From Methyloceanibacter sp. (lineage in GTDB: Bacteria; Pseudomonadota; Alphaproteobacteria; Rhizobiales; Methyloligellaceae), in the NCBI GenBank assembly GCA_029287395.1, contig JARFRF010000146.1:1-47512 (forward strand): a DNA stretch of 47,512 bases, given 5' to 3'. Below, in pieces: positions 26,635-34,847 of this stretch. The notes under the pieces are model-generated. The model worked only from the letters and a program-made list of their open reading frames with translations. It did no database searches and had not been told where the DNA came from. A program made the translations under genes and the position numbers. The number at the start of each line of letters is the position of its first letter. Within the stretch, counting starts at the first letter, position 1.

Positions 26635-27642
26635 TTATTTTACGTTCTGTACCTTCTCGTCTTGCTCTTCAGGAGCCGGGTCCCGCTGGGTTTTCCAAAG
26701 CGAGTAAAGAACGCCGCCGACGATCAATGACACGGTGACGCTTAGCGACACCGCTGCTGGAAACTTCTCCATTCCCAAGAGATCGGCGACAAAGATCTTG
26801 GAACCAATGAACACGAGGATCATTGCCAACGCGGGTTTCAGATAGGCAAACCGGTCAATGATGGCTGCGAGCGCGAAATAGAGTGCGCGAAGGCCAAGAA
26901 TGGCAAAGATATTGGACGTGTAGACGACGAACGTATCCGTGGTGATCGCGAAGATGGCGGGGATGCTGTCGAGTGCGAAGATCACGTCGACGATCTCGAT
27001 CAAGATCATGGCCACAAAGAGTGGCGTGACCCAAGTAACAATTTTCCCGATCTTTTCGTCTGGCGCACGGATGAAGAAGCGTTGCCCGTATAGCTTCGGC
27101 GTGATGCGCAGGAAGCGCCGCATGATCTTCAGAGCCAGGTTGTCCTTGATATCCGGTTCGTCGTCGCCGGGGAGCAGCATCTTGACCCCGGTGAAGATGA
27201 GCAAGAGCGCGAAGATGTAGAGGACCCAATGGAAACTGGCCACGAGCCATGCTCCCAACGCAATCACAATGCCACGCAGCACGATCACACCGAGAATGCC
27301 GTAGAACAGCACGCGGTGCTGGTAGATCCGAGGGATGCCGAAGTAAGAGAAGACAAGCGAGATAACGAAGATGTTGTCCATAGACAACGTCTTCTCGACA
27401 AGAAAACCGGTGAGATACTCCTTGCCGCTTGTCGGGCCCACATTGACCCAGACCCATGCACCGAACCCTAGGCCAATCGCAATGTAGAACGCACTGAGAA
27501 CCAGACTTTCCCTGACGCCGATTTCACGAGACTTCCGATGAAATAGGCCCAGATCGAGTGCGAGCAGGACGACCACGATGGTCATGAAGACAGCCCACAT
27601 CCACACGGGCTTACCCATGACCAGGGTGTCGATGAAGTCCAT
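26635..27642 (-). CDS. TerC/Alx-family integral membrane protein
   Basis: TerC-family proteins are inner-membrane proteins linked to manganese export and metalation of secreted proteins. The 335-residue protein has about nine hydrophobic helices and the two family motifs with buried acidic residues, ALDLGLFHRKSREI near residue 30 and FALDSIPAIFAIT near residue 225, plus KTLSMDNIFVI and LGLRALYF. It follows the OxyR-like gene after 33 bases on the same strand, so both are probably one transcript. No yybP-ykoY riboswitch fits in that short gap. Alx and TerC orthologues are hard to tell apart by eye, so no symbol is given. Confidence 0.9.
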   Translation of the reverse strand: MDFIDTLVMGKPVWMWAVFMTIVVVLLALDLGLFHRKSREIGVRESLVLSAFYIAIGLGFGAWVWVNVGPTSGKEYLTGFLVEKTLSMDNIFVISLVFSYFGIPRIYQHRVLFYGILGVIVLRGIVIALGAWLVASFHWVLYIFALLLIFTGVKMLLPGDDEPDIKDNLALKIMRRFLRITPKLYGQRFFIRAPDEKIGKIVTWVTPLFVAMILIEIVDVIFALDSIPAIFAITTDTFVVYTSNIFAILGLRALYFALAAIIDRFAYLKPALAMILVFIGSKIFVADLLGMEKFPAAVSLSVTVSLIVGGVLYSLWKTQRDPAPEEQDEKVQNVK

Positions 27643-27675
27643 TAAGTGAAACTCCGGAAAGTCGTGATTTCGCCG

Positions 27676-28614
27676 CTAGGCGACTGGCTCCGCGTGTGTC
27701 TTAGCACGGTTGGAGCCAAATTCACCTCTTACGAGGTCCCGGATCACTACGGCGAGATTGTCGAAATTATGTTGCGCGCTTTTTGTCTTGCGCCAAATCA
27801 TGCCAATTGTTCTGCTCAGCCCACGCGTTCCGATATCGAAAGTCTTGAAGCGTGGATCTTTGCTGACGACGCTACGGGCATAGAGTCCAGGCATTAGGCT
27901 CACACCAAGTCCCGTGGCCATCATTTCGCGCAGCGTATCGAGACTGGTACCTTCATAGTCGTAGCGCAGGTTGGCGCCGCACTCAGCGGCCAGATTGACG
28001 ACCAAGTCCCGGAGCTGGTGCCCAGGGCCCAAGGCAAGCAGATCCACGCCTTCAAGGTCGGATGGCTTGATACTGGCCCGTTCCGCCAACTCATGGTCGG
28101 TCGGGACGGCGAGGTAGAGCGGCTCCTCAAACAGTACGGCATCCTTCAATCCGCCCTGATTTACAGGGAGCGGCGCGATGATCACGTCGTGAATACCCTC
28201 AGCCAACTCGCGGGGCAAAGCGTGAGGCAGTTCTTCGCGCACGTAGAGCTTTAGTTTGGGATAGGTGGCGTGAAGGCTGGGCATTACACGCGGCAAGAGG
28301 TACGGCCCAATCGTAGGCGGCAGCCCCAGGCGAATGACGCCAGCAATTCCAGCACCAACGTGTCCGGTCACGTCCACAATGCGCTGGGCGTCCCGAAGCA
28401 TACGTCGCGCGATCTCGACGACCTCAAAACCGAGGGGCGTGACCACGACGTTCGAGCGAGACCGTTCGACGAGCTCCACGCCTAAGCGCTGCTCCAACGT
28501 CCGAAGCTGTTCACTTAACGTAGGTTGTGTGACATTCACCCGTTCTGCAGCCCGTCCAAAGTGACGGCTGTCAGCCACAGCGACCAAATACTCTAATTGT
28601 CTCAGTGTGGGCAT
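27676..28614 (-). CDS. OxyR-like LysR regulator lacking the redox cysteines
   Basis: This 312-residue LysR-type regulator has an N-terminal helix-turn-helix (RQLEYLVAVADSRHFGRAAE, VTQPTLSEQ) and an effector domain very like OxyR (GLPPTIGPYLLPRVMP, TDHELAE, EGTSLDTLREMMATGLGVSLMP). In OxyR the peroxide-sensing pair is Cys199 in GHCLRD and Cys208. Here the first position is Gln200 (GHQLRD) and the second is Ala209; the only nearby Cys is 212. The protein therefore cannot form the canonical disulfide. The ATG was chosen because AAGGGGAT precedes it; an upstream in-frame start at 28665 would add 17 residues and run through an inverted repeat. terC follows directly. Confidence 0.85.
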   Translation of the reverse strand: MPTLRQLEYLVAVADSRHFGRAAERVNVTQPTLSEQLRTLEQRLGVELVERSRSNVVVTPLGFEVVEIARRMLRDAQRIVDVTGHVGAGIAGVIRLGLPPTIGPYLLPRVMPSLHATYPKLKLYVREELPHALPRELAEGIHDVIIAPLPVNQGGLKDAVLFEEPLYLAVPTDHELAERASIKPSDLEGVDLLALGPGHQLRDLVVNLAAECGANLRYDYEGTSLDTLREMMATGLGVSLMPGLYARSVVSKDPRFKTFDIGTRGLSRTIGMIWRKTKSAQHNFDNLAVVIRDLVRGEFGSNRAKTHAEPVA

Positions 28615-28653
28615 GGCACGATCCCCTTCCATACGCTCATGTAGGGTACTGCT

Positions 28654-28678
28654 TTTCCTATGCAACTATCATAGGAAA
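28654..28678. promoter_or_regulatory. Perfect 9-bp inverted repeat upstream of oxyR-like gene, putative operator
   Basis: TTTCCTATG-N7-CATAGGAAA is a perfect dyad 40-64 bases before the oxyR-like start, the usual place for LysR autoregulation. A further half-copy TTCCTATG occurs at 28701. The ATAG/CTAT elements recall OxyR operators. Confidence 0.6.
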
Positions 28679-28736
28679 TTTTTATCGGGTCGGTGCGCGC
28701 TTCCTATGGCTGAACATCAATACAATTGAAGATTGT

Positions 28737-28750
28737 TCACGTCGACGTGA
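28737..28750. repeat. 14-bp perfect palindrome
   Basis: TCACGTCGACGTGA is a perfect palindrome in the gap between the oxyR-like gene and the methyltransferase-like gene. Its role is unknown; it could be an operator further upstream of oxyR. Confidence 0.5.
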
Positions 28751-28868
28751 TGGGAAACGCGGCAGCGGCTGTTCGGAATGCGCTTTCCAGCCGGATCCCG
28801 GCGTCGTTAAGGGAGCGACAGGGCGTCCCTTTGGAAGAACCGGGGCCGCCTTATTTCACGAAGATGGA

Positions 28869-29492
28869 CTAGCCTGTGCGCCGAGAGGGTTGCGTCTTTC
28901 CTACCAGGTACTGCAGGAAGCCCTGCAAATCGAAGAATCGCGCCGTGCGATTCTTATACTCGAGGTATGTCGCGCCGTACCGGTCCTCAAGCCATTGTTC
29001 TTCGGTCAGTGCCATCAGCACGTAGACGCAGCTCGCCGAGAACGCCAAGGGGACGGTGAGCCAAGAGTCGGCCATGATCACCGTTCCGATCAGGCCCAAG
29101 ATCGATGACGCATATTGAGGGTTCCGGCTGAACCGGTAGAGGCCGTGGCTCACGAGGCCGTCTTCCCCGCAATAGGTGTTGCCGAGGCCGAGGTTGAAGT
29201 AGCCGAATACCGTGATGCCGAAACCAACAAGGAACAGCGGAAGGCCAATGATGAGACGACTAAGGTCGACCAGGCCAGCGCTATTCCAATCCAAAATCGC
29301 CATGACGAATGTTAGAACCATGCCGGCGCGGAACAATGTCCAGAACGTTACACTTTGCCATGTCCCGGGACCGGGCGTCGGCCAAATGCGGAACGGCGGA
29401 AAGAACAAGGTCCGCAGCATCAGTGCGTTCAGCGTGATGCCGACGATGAGACCCGCCACGAAAACGGCGTGTGTGTAACTGAAATCAGCCAT
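28869..29492 (-). CDS. Isoprenylcysteine carboxyl methyltransferase-like membrane protein
   Basis: This protein of about 207 residues has five hydrophobic helices and the C-terminal signature of the ICMT/PEMT family of membrane methyltransferases: GEDGLVSHGLYRFSRNPQY (about 118-136) and the acidic EEQWLEDRYGATYLEYKNRTARF near the end, which bind S-adenosylmethionine. The true substrate of bacterial members is usually unknown, since bacteria lack prenylated CAAX proteins; lipids or small isoprenoids are candidates. The ATG is the second possible start and gives MADFSYTHAVFV; a longer start at 29537 is less likely. It lies 84 bases after the phosphomannomutase gene and may be co-transcribed. 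Confidence 0.8.
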   Translation of the reverse strand: MADFSYTHAVFVAGLIVGITLNALMLRTLFFPPFRIWPTPGPGTWQSVTFWTLFRAGMVLTFVMAILDWNSAGLVDLSRLIIGLPLFLVGFGITVFGYFNLGLGNTYCGEDGLVSHGLYRFSRNPQYASSILGLIGTVIMADSWLTVPLAFSASCVYVLMALTEEQWLEDRYGATYLEYKNRTARFFDLQGFLQYLVGKTQPSRRTG

Positions 29493-29576
29493 GTCAATCG
29501 CGGACCAGACCAGACTCGAATTGCAGATTTGCGACACTACGCTAACGGTTTTGTTGCGTTGTCGCGCAGCAGTTTT

Positions 29577-31079
29577 CTAGATCTTCTGGTTATACTCGCC
29601 AACTTCGGGATGCTTGGCGAGTTCTTCGTCAATTACCGCAAAAATGGCCCGCATATTGGCCTCAGATGTGGGGCTTTCGACCACGACCACGAGTTCCGGC
29701 TTGTTTGATGAGGCGCGTACAAGCCCCCAGGTGCCATCTTCAAGCACAATACGGATGCCGTTCACCGTAATCAGCTCACGGATTTGCTGCCCAGCTAGCG
29801 TTTCGCCCCGCTCCGCTACTCCCTCAAAGTGCTTAACGACTGCGCCGACGACGCCATACTTGGTTTCGTCGGCGCAGTGCGGCGACATGGTCGGAGACTG
29901 CCAGGTCCGCGGCAGAGCGTCCTTGAGTTCGGCAAGTGTCTTCGTGGGATTGCGCTCCAACATGTCGAGCACCGCTATGGCTGAGACGAGCCCGTCGTCG
30001 TAGCCACGCCCTATCGGCTTGTTGAAGAAGAAGTGTCCCGACTTCTCAAAGCCAACCAAGGCGCCATTCTCGTGGCTATACCGCTTAATGTAGGAGTGGC
30101 CGGTCTTCCAATAGGCGGTGTGCGCGCCGTTCTCAGCTAGAACAGGGTCTGTTTGGAAAAGGCCGGTAGATTTTACGTCAACAACGAAATGGGCGTCCTT
30201 ATAGAGCGCCGATATATCCCGCGCGAGCATAACACCGACCTTGTCGGCGAAGATTGCGTTGCCCGTATTGTCGACGACTCCGCACCGGTCTCCATCGCCA
30301 TCGAAGACGAGAGCAAGATCGGCGTTGTGCTCCACGACCGCATCTCGAGTCGCGTTCAGCATGGCCAAGTCTTCAGGGTTTGGGTTGTGTGCCGGAAAGC
30401 TATGATCGAGCTCACAATTGAGCGGAACCACCTCGCAGCCAAGTTCTGCGAGAACATGGGGCGCGAACGCCGCGGCCGTGCCGTTTCCGCAAGACACGAC
30501 AACCTTCATCTTGCGCTCGTATTTTGGGTGTTTCAGCAGATCGGCCATGTAGCGTTCTGGCAGATCGGGGACATAGATAAATCGGCCGCCGCCTTGGTCG
30601 TCGCTGAAGTCTGCGTTCATGACGATCTCTTTGAGGCGGCTCATCTCATCGGGTGAGAATGTTAGAGGGCGATCTATCCCCATCTTGATGCCTGTCCAGC
30701 CATTGTCATTGTGGCTGGCCGTGACCATTGCAACGCATTCCACGTCGAGATCAAACTGCGCGAAATACGCCATCGGCGACAAAGCAAGGCCGATGTCGTG
30801 AACTTCCGCCCCACCCGCCAGCAAGCCCGTCGTGAGCGCTGCCTTGATGGCCGAGGAATAAGACCGGAAGTCATGGCCAACAACGATCCGCATAGGCACG
30901 CCGCGTTCGCGCATTAGCGTTGACAGGCCAAGGCCAACTGCTTCCACGCCGAGTAGGTTAATTTCGTCCGGATAAAGCCAGCGCGCATCGTATTCGCGAA
31001 AGCCCGTCGCCTTGACGAGGGGTAGCCGCTCAAAGGCAGCGGTATTTGGAACGAGGTCTTGGCGTGGCTTCGGGAACAT
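29577..31079 (-). CDS. Phosphomannomutase/phosphoglucomutase
   Basis: This 500-residue alpha-D-phosphohexomutase interconverts sugar 6- and 1-phosphates for surface polysaccharide precursors. It carries the phosphoserine loop TASHNDNGW with Ser122, the metal loop FDGDGDRCG (near 255), the sugar-specificity loop GFEKSGHF (near 343) and the phosphate-binding loop RASSNKPELV near the C-terminus. Length and motifs fit the AlgC/ManB group rather than GlmM, which has a different serine loop. GAGGAGA precedes the ATG. AlgC-type enzymes often use both mannose and glucose, so I give no symbol. Confidence 0.92.
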   Translation of the reverse strand: MFPKPRQDLVPNTAAFERLPLVKATGFREYDARWLYPDEINLLGVEAVGLGLSTLMRERGVPMRIVVGHDFRSYSSAIKAALTTGLLAGGAEVHDIGLALSPMAYFAQFDLDVECVAMVTASHNDNGWTGIKMGIDRPLTFSPDEMSRLKEIVMNADFSDDQGGGRFIYVPDLPERYMADLLKHPKYERKMKVVVSCGNGTAAAFAPHVLAELGCEVVPLNCELDHSFPAHNPNPEDLAMLNATRDAVVEHNADLALVFDGDGDRCGVVDNTGNAIFADKVGVMLARDISALYKDAHFVVDVKSTGLFQTDPVLAENGAHTAYWKTGHSYIKRYSHENGALVGFEKSGHFFFNKPIGRGYDDGLVSAIAVLDMLERNPTKTLAELKDALPRTWQSPTMSPHCADETKYGVVGAVVKHFEGVAERGETLAGQQIRELITVNGIRIVLEDGTWGLVRASSNKPELVVVVESPTSEANMRAIFAVIDEELAKHPEVGEYNQKI

Positions 31080-31277
31080 ACTGTCTCCTCGCGAACGATG
31101 GTTCAGTGGCTCGGATTTGAAGACCGGGCCGGACGGAGGAAGCCCATAGCAGAGTTTCTAGTGCGTCCACTAGCCCTGATGGTCTAACGGGCCAGCGGCC
31201 GTGGCTTCCCTCAACTTGAAGCGTCCCACGCGCAGACCGCGCAGTGCGGCGCGTGACCCATGTTTTTGCGGCGCATG

Positions 31278-31979
31278 TCAGCCGCGCAATGTCAGGTAGT
31301 CTCCGGAGAATTCATAGGAACGTAGGCGGCTCAAGAAACTCATACCGAGGAGACTTTGCGAGAGCGCCCCCGGCTGAGCAATGAGAGCCTCGACCCTTGA
31401 GCGGTCCAGCGGGCCGATAGAGACGTCGTCGAGCCAAACGCGTGCTGCCATCGTTCGACCATTGGCTGTCAAGACTGGCACTCGAAAGGTCATCTCCTCG
31501 ACATTGATCCCTGCTGCGCGGGCATCCTCGGGTCTCAGGACAATCGACGAGGCGCCGGTGTCCACGAGCATCGAGACCGGCTTGCCGTTGACTGCCACAT
31601 TCGCCGTGAAATGGCCGTTGAGCCGCTTTCTGAGCTTAATTTCCGTGAGCCCGCCAGTGCTCGTCTCAACGGTCATGATGGTGCCAGGCAAAAGCTCACC
31701 CGCCACGCGCGAGGCGATGGGTGTGAGTTCGTCTTTGTAGGCATAGATCGTTACGAGCCCGAGCCCGATCGCCAGCCAAGTGACTGCGTCGCGGGCAATT
31801 GTCGCTGCGCCACCGCCGTAGCGACCAAGTACGCTTCCGCCGAGGTAGATCAGCAGCGCAACGAGGAACACCCCATAGCCGAAGGTGGTCTCGTCGACGC
31901 CTGCGATCATCCCAGAATCGTTGCCGACAAGAAGCATGCCCCCGAGCGCCAATACGAACAGGGCCACCCAAGTGGTCAT
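31278..31979 (-). CDS. Membrane-anchored retropepsin-like aspartic protease (TIGR02281 type)
   Basis: The 233-residue protein has three N-terminal hydrophobic segments (about 3-18, 30-50 and 62-82) followed by a periplasmic clan AA aspartic protease domain. The single catalytic motif MLVDTGASSIVL (Asp near 140) and the LGMSFLSRLRSYEFSGDYLTL end are typical of the TIGR02281 family, which acts as dimers. Its substrate is unknown. The start overlaps the DUF1289 stop by 4 bases, so the two are translationally coupled in this family order common to Alphaproteobacteria. Confidence 0.9.
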   Translation of the reverse strand: MTTWVALFVLALGGMLLVGNDSGMIAGVDETTFGYGVFLVALLIYLGGSVLGRYGGGAATIARDAVTWLAIGLGLVTIYAYKDELTPIASRVAGELLPGTIMTVETSTGGLTEIKLRKRLNGHFTANVAVNGKPVSMLVDTGASSIVLRPEDARAAGINVEEMTFRVPVLTANGRTMAARVWLDDVSIGPLDRSRVEALIAQPGALSQSLLGMSFLSRLRSYEFSGDYLTLRG

Positions 31980-32170
31980 GATTTGGCCCCGCCAGCCCCG
32001 CTCTCGCGCTCGAGTTCAAGCAGCCGTCCGGGCAGCGCAGCCATAATGGAACGGCGCTCTGTCGGACTCATATCGACCCAGCCGGCGATTTCGTCGCCGC
32101 TTCGGCCACAGCCGACGCAAAGGCCCGACAAGTCGTCGATCATGCAAATATTGACGCAAGGCGAATCCAA
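31976..32170 (-). CDS. DUF1289 small cysteine-rich protein
   Basis: This 64-residue cytosolic protein has the DUF1289 pattern SPCVNICMIDDLSGLCVGCGR, with four Cys arranged to bind a metal or Fe-S cluster, followed by DEIAGWVDMSPTERRSIM. The function of the family is not known; it is often fused or adjacent to redox enzymes. It sits between the histidine kinase gene (88 bases upstream) and the aspartic protease gene (4-base overlap). Confidence 0.92.
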   Translation of the reverse strand: MDSPCVNICMIDDLSGLCVGCGRSGDEIAGWVDMSPTERRSIMAALPGRLLELERESGAGGAKS

Positions 32171-32258
32171 AAGACCCTCTCTTGTTGGGATTTCTCCTCA
32201 CTTATTTAATCACTAGGATAGGGCAGGGCAATGAGTGCCGTTCGGCCGCGTGGGTGTC

Positions 32259-33815
32259 TTAGACCGCATGCGCCCTTCGTTTGGCCCGCGTTGGGGCAGT
32301 ACGATCCCGCCCCGTTTCGCCGGGTTCGGTCGCGTCGGAGAGGTCCTCCATGACGCGTGCGGGCGGAAGCGTGATGGTGACTTCCGTTCCACAACGAAGC
32401 TCGCTATTGAGCTCGAAGCTGCCGCCGTGTAGCTCGATCAAGCCCTTCGTGATCGGAAGTCCAAGGCCGGTACCCCCCTCGGCCGTCTCATGGGCTAAGG
32501 AGCCTTGGCCGAAGCTACTCAGCACGCGGGGGATCTCATCGCCCGGGATGCCTGGGCCGGTGTCCTTGATCGTCAGAGCGATCCCGCCATCTTCGGTTCG
32601 TGCCGTCGTGAGCGTGATCGTGCCTTTAGGTGGCGTGAACTTGATCGCGTTGGAGAGGAGGTTAAGGCAAATTTGTCGCAAGGCACGTTCGTCGGCCCAC
32701 ACATTCGGAAGGTTGTCCTCAAAGGCTTGGCGAATCTCCAGACCCTTGTTTTCTGCCCGGACGCGCATCAGGCGATGACAGTCGTCCGCGATATCTGTGA
32801 GCGACACAGAGGCATCGTGAAGCTCGTAGCGCCCGGCCTCAATACGGCTGATGTCAAGAATCTCGTCGATCAGAGTCAGAAGGTGCTTGCCGCTATTATG
32901 GATGTCTCTCGCATATTCTTTATAGGTTGGGTTGGCATGAGCACCAAAAGCCTCGTCGCGCATGATTTCGGAGAAACCGAGAATAGCGTTGAGAGGTGTT
33001 CTCAATTCGTGGCTCATGGTTGCCAAGAAACGCGACTTGGCCAGATTTGCCTCTTCTGCCCGGAGTCGCGCTTGATCCGAAATGGATTTCGACTGTTCAA
33101 GTTCTCCAATCAACGCGTCCTTTTCCGCGCGAAACTCAAGCATGGACAGCACTGTGGTGCTGAAGCCGTGCATCAGCCAAACAAAGTAGAGATGCACAGC
33201 CACGGCCATGATTGCCATAGCCCAATAGAACGGATCGTTGAGCAGTACAAAGCGGATCACAATCGCAGTGGTTATCGGCAGGGTGCCTGCATATACGATA
33301 GGCATCGCGGTCGAGGCGAAGAGCATCCGCATTGAGATGACAACAAGCAGCGCCGCGAAGATGAATGTATAGCCAGCGACTTCATCCCTCAGTGGGCTGA
33401 TGAAGAGAACTGACGCCCAAGTAAGTCCGTAGAGGAACTCGGCTGACGTGATCTTACGCTGCCACACCTCGACGTCGGCCTGTTCGCGCGGCACCTTGGC
33501 GAATTGACGGCAAACCGCAATGAGGATGCCTTTGGTCACGAAGATACCGCACAGCCAGATGAGTAGCTCGTGTGGCGGAGACCAAAACATGGCGCCCATC
33601 GCGACGACAACGGCGAGCAGCGGTGTTGTGATGGCGGCCGACAGCTCGTTTTTGACGAACATCGTCAGCAGTTCGTAATTGAACGCTGACTTCGTGGGTG
33701 ATTTGTAGGTGAGCCTGTCTGGTGGATCTTGGACGCTGCGGAACGCGCGTCGCGCTTGTGGGCTTCTCGTGCCTGTGTCTGCCACAGGGGTTTCTGCCGG
33801 AGCACCACTCAACAT
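32259..33815 (-). CDS. Multi-pass sensor histidine kinase of the PleC/DivJ group
   Basis: This 518-residue kinase has a hydrophilic N-terminus with Pro/Arg, about six membrane helices (about 57-215) with very short loops, a coiled coil (about 225-255), the HisKA box with His269 (TMSHELRTPLNAILGFSE) and an ATPase domain (LNLLSNAIKFTP, DTGPGIPGDEI, GTGLGLPIT). The stretch YKEYARDIHNSGKHLL after the His box is very close to that of the PleC-like kinase at 15.4-17.7 kb, so it may act on the same DivK-type regulator; DivJ kinases have the same membrane layout and size. No response regulator is adjacent. DUF1289 and the protease follow on the same strand. Confidence 0.85.
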   Translation of the reverse strand: MLSGAPAETPVADTGTRSPQARRAFRSVQDPPDRLTYKSPTKSAFNYELLTMFVKNELSAAITTPLLAVVVAMGAMFWSPPHELLIWLCGIFVTKGILIAVCRQFAKVPREQADVEVWQRKITSAEFLYGLTWASVLFISPLRDEVAGYTFIFAALLVVISMRMLFASTAMPIVYAGTLPITTAIVIRFVLLNDPFYWAMAIMAVAVHLYFVWLMHGFSTTVLSMLEFRAEKDALIGELEQSKSISDQARLRAEEANLAKSRFLATMSHELRTPLNAILGFSEIMRDEAFGAHANPTYKEYARDIHNSGKHLLTLIDEILDISRIEAGRYELHDASVSLTDIADDCHRLMRVRAENKGLEIRQAFEDNLPNVWADERALRQICLNLLSNAIKFTPPKGTITLTTARTEDGGIALTIKDTGPGIPGDEIPRVLSSFGQGSLAHETAEGGTGLGLPITKGLIELHGGSFELNSELRCGTEVTITLPPARVMEDLSDATEPGETGRDRTAPTRAKRRAHAV

Positions 33816-34052
33816 CTTTTATGGAACCCGTACCCTGACTGCAGACAAAGAACACTGTGCGGGGTGCGAGCGGATGCGCGACAACGACAAGCCCGACCCC
33901 CAAATTTAGGCTTAACAAGAAGTATCCAGAGAAAACCCTAATGAGGCGTTTACTCTCGCTCCGGCCTGACACTGCTCTTGAAGTCAAACATCGAGAGACC
34001 ACATGAATCCTGAGCCTATTGCTCGGGCAGGGGGGAAATAAATGGAAGTACC

Positions 34053-34796
34053 ATGCAACTGACTGTGGTCGGATGCGGCGACGCTTTTGGCGCCGGAAAT
34101 CGGCTGCAAACTGCGTTTTTCGTCCGTTCCGAAACATCTTCTTTTCTCATCGATTGTGGCGCGACAACGCTGATCGGCCTTGGCAGGGTCGGCTTGTCGC
34201 CAAACGATATCGATGCGGTGTTCGTGTCGCATCTGCACGGCGATCACATGGGCGGTCTGCCTTGGCTTCTGATTCACGCGAAGTACGTGGGTCTACGCCA
34301 GCGGCCCCTTGTGATCGTAGGTCCTAAGACGATCGAGGCCCGCTTCGCGGAGCTAACCGAGGCAGTTTATCCCGGCACCTTGGAGACCGGTGTCGACTTC
34401 GATCTCGAATTTGTCGAACACAAAGAGCAAGCGCTTCTCGAATTGAATGGTGTCTCTGTAACGCCCTTCGAAGTCCACCATCCTTCCGGTGCACCGCCTT
34501 ACGCCATGCGTTTTGATATTGACGGCAAGGTCGTCTCGTTCACTGGCGATACCGGTTGGGTCGATGTTCTGCCGACTGTGTCTGAGGGTGCGGACTTATT
34601 CATTTCCGAATGCTTCCAGTACGATCACAAAATGCCGATGCATCTCGACTACAAGACGATCGAGGCCAACTACGATCGCTTCTTGGCTAAGCGGGTCTTG
34701 TTGACTCACATGGGGCGGGAGATGCTCGATGAGCTCTCGGAGGTCGACCGCACGCGCTATGAGCTTGCTGAAGACGGCATGAGGATCGATCTCTAG
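34053..34796 (+). CDS. Metallo-beta-lactamase-fold hydrolase
   Basis: This 247-residue soluble protein has the zinc motif HLHGDHMGG (His60, His62, Asp64, His65) and further ligands in FEVHHPSG, FTGDTGW and LTHMGREM, which is the layout of the RNase Z/PhnP-like group. It lacks the RNase Z exosite, so tRNA processing is doubtful; small phosphodiesters or nucleotides are possible substrates. The ATG follows GGAAGT. Its stop is next to a possible TTG start of the UDG-like gene, so the two form one unit. Confidence 0.85.
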   Translation: MQLTVVGCGDAFGAGNRLQTAFFVRSETSSFLIDCGATTLIGLGRVGLSPNDIDAVFVSHLHGDHMGGLPWLLIHAKYVGLRQRPLVIVGPKTIEARFAELTEAVYPGTLETGVDFDLEFVEHKEQALLELNGVSVTPFEVHHPSGAPPYAMRFDIDGKVVSFTGDTGWVDVLPTVSEGADLFISECFQYDHKMPMHLDYKTIEANYDRFLAKRVLLTHMGREMLDELSEVDRTRYELAEDGMRIDL

Positions 34797-34847
34797 TTGT
34801 CAACGCCATTCGTGGCTGGGTTCGTGAAACGCAATCGGCAGGGTCCT

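Noticed and set aside
27643-27675. Manganese (yybP-ykoY) riboswitch before the terC-family gene
   Set aside because: The gap to the upstream gene is only 33 bases, too short for the element, and no matching stems are seen.
31200-31262. Hairpin CACGCGC/GCGCGTG downstream of the aspartic protease gene as a terminator
   Set aside because: It has no T-run on the minus strand and the stem is imperfect; GC-rich sequence gives many such pairs.
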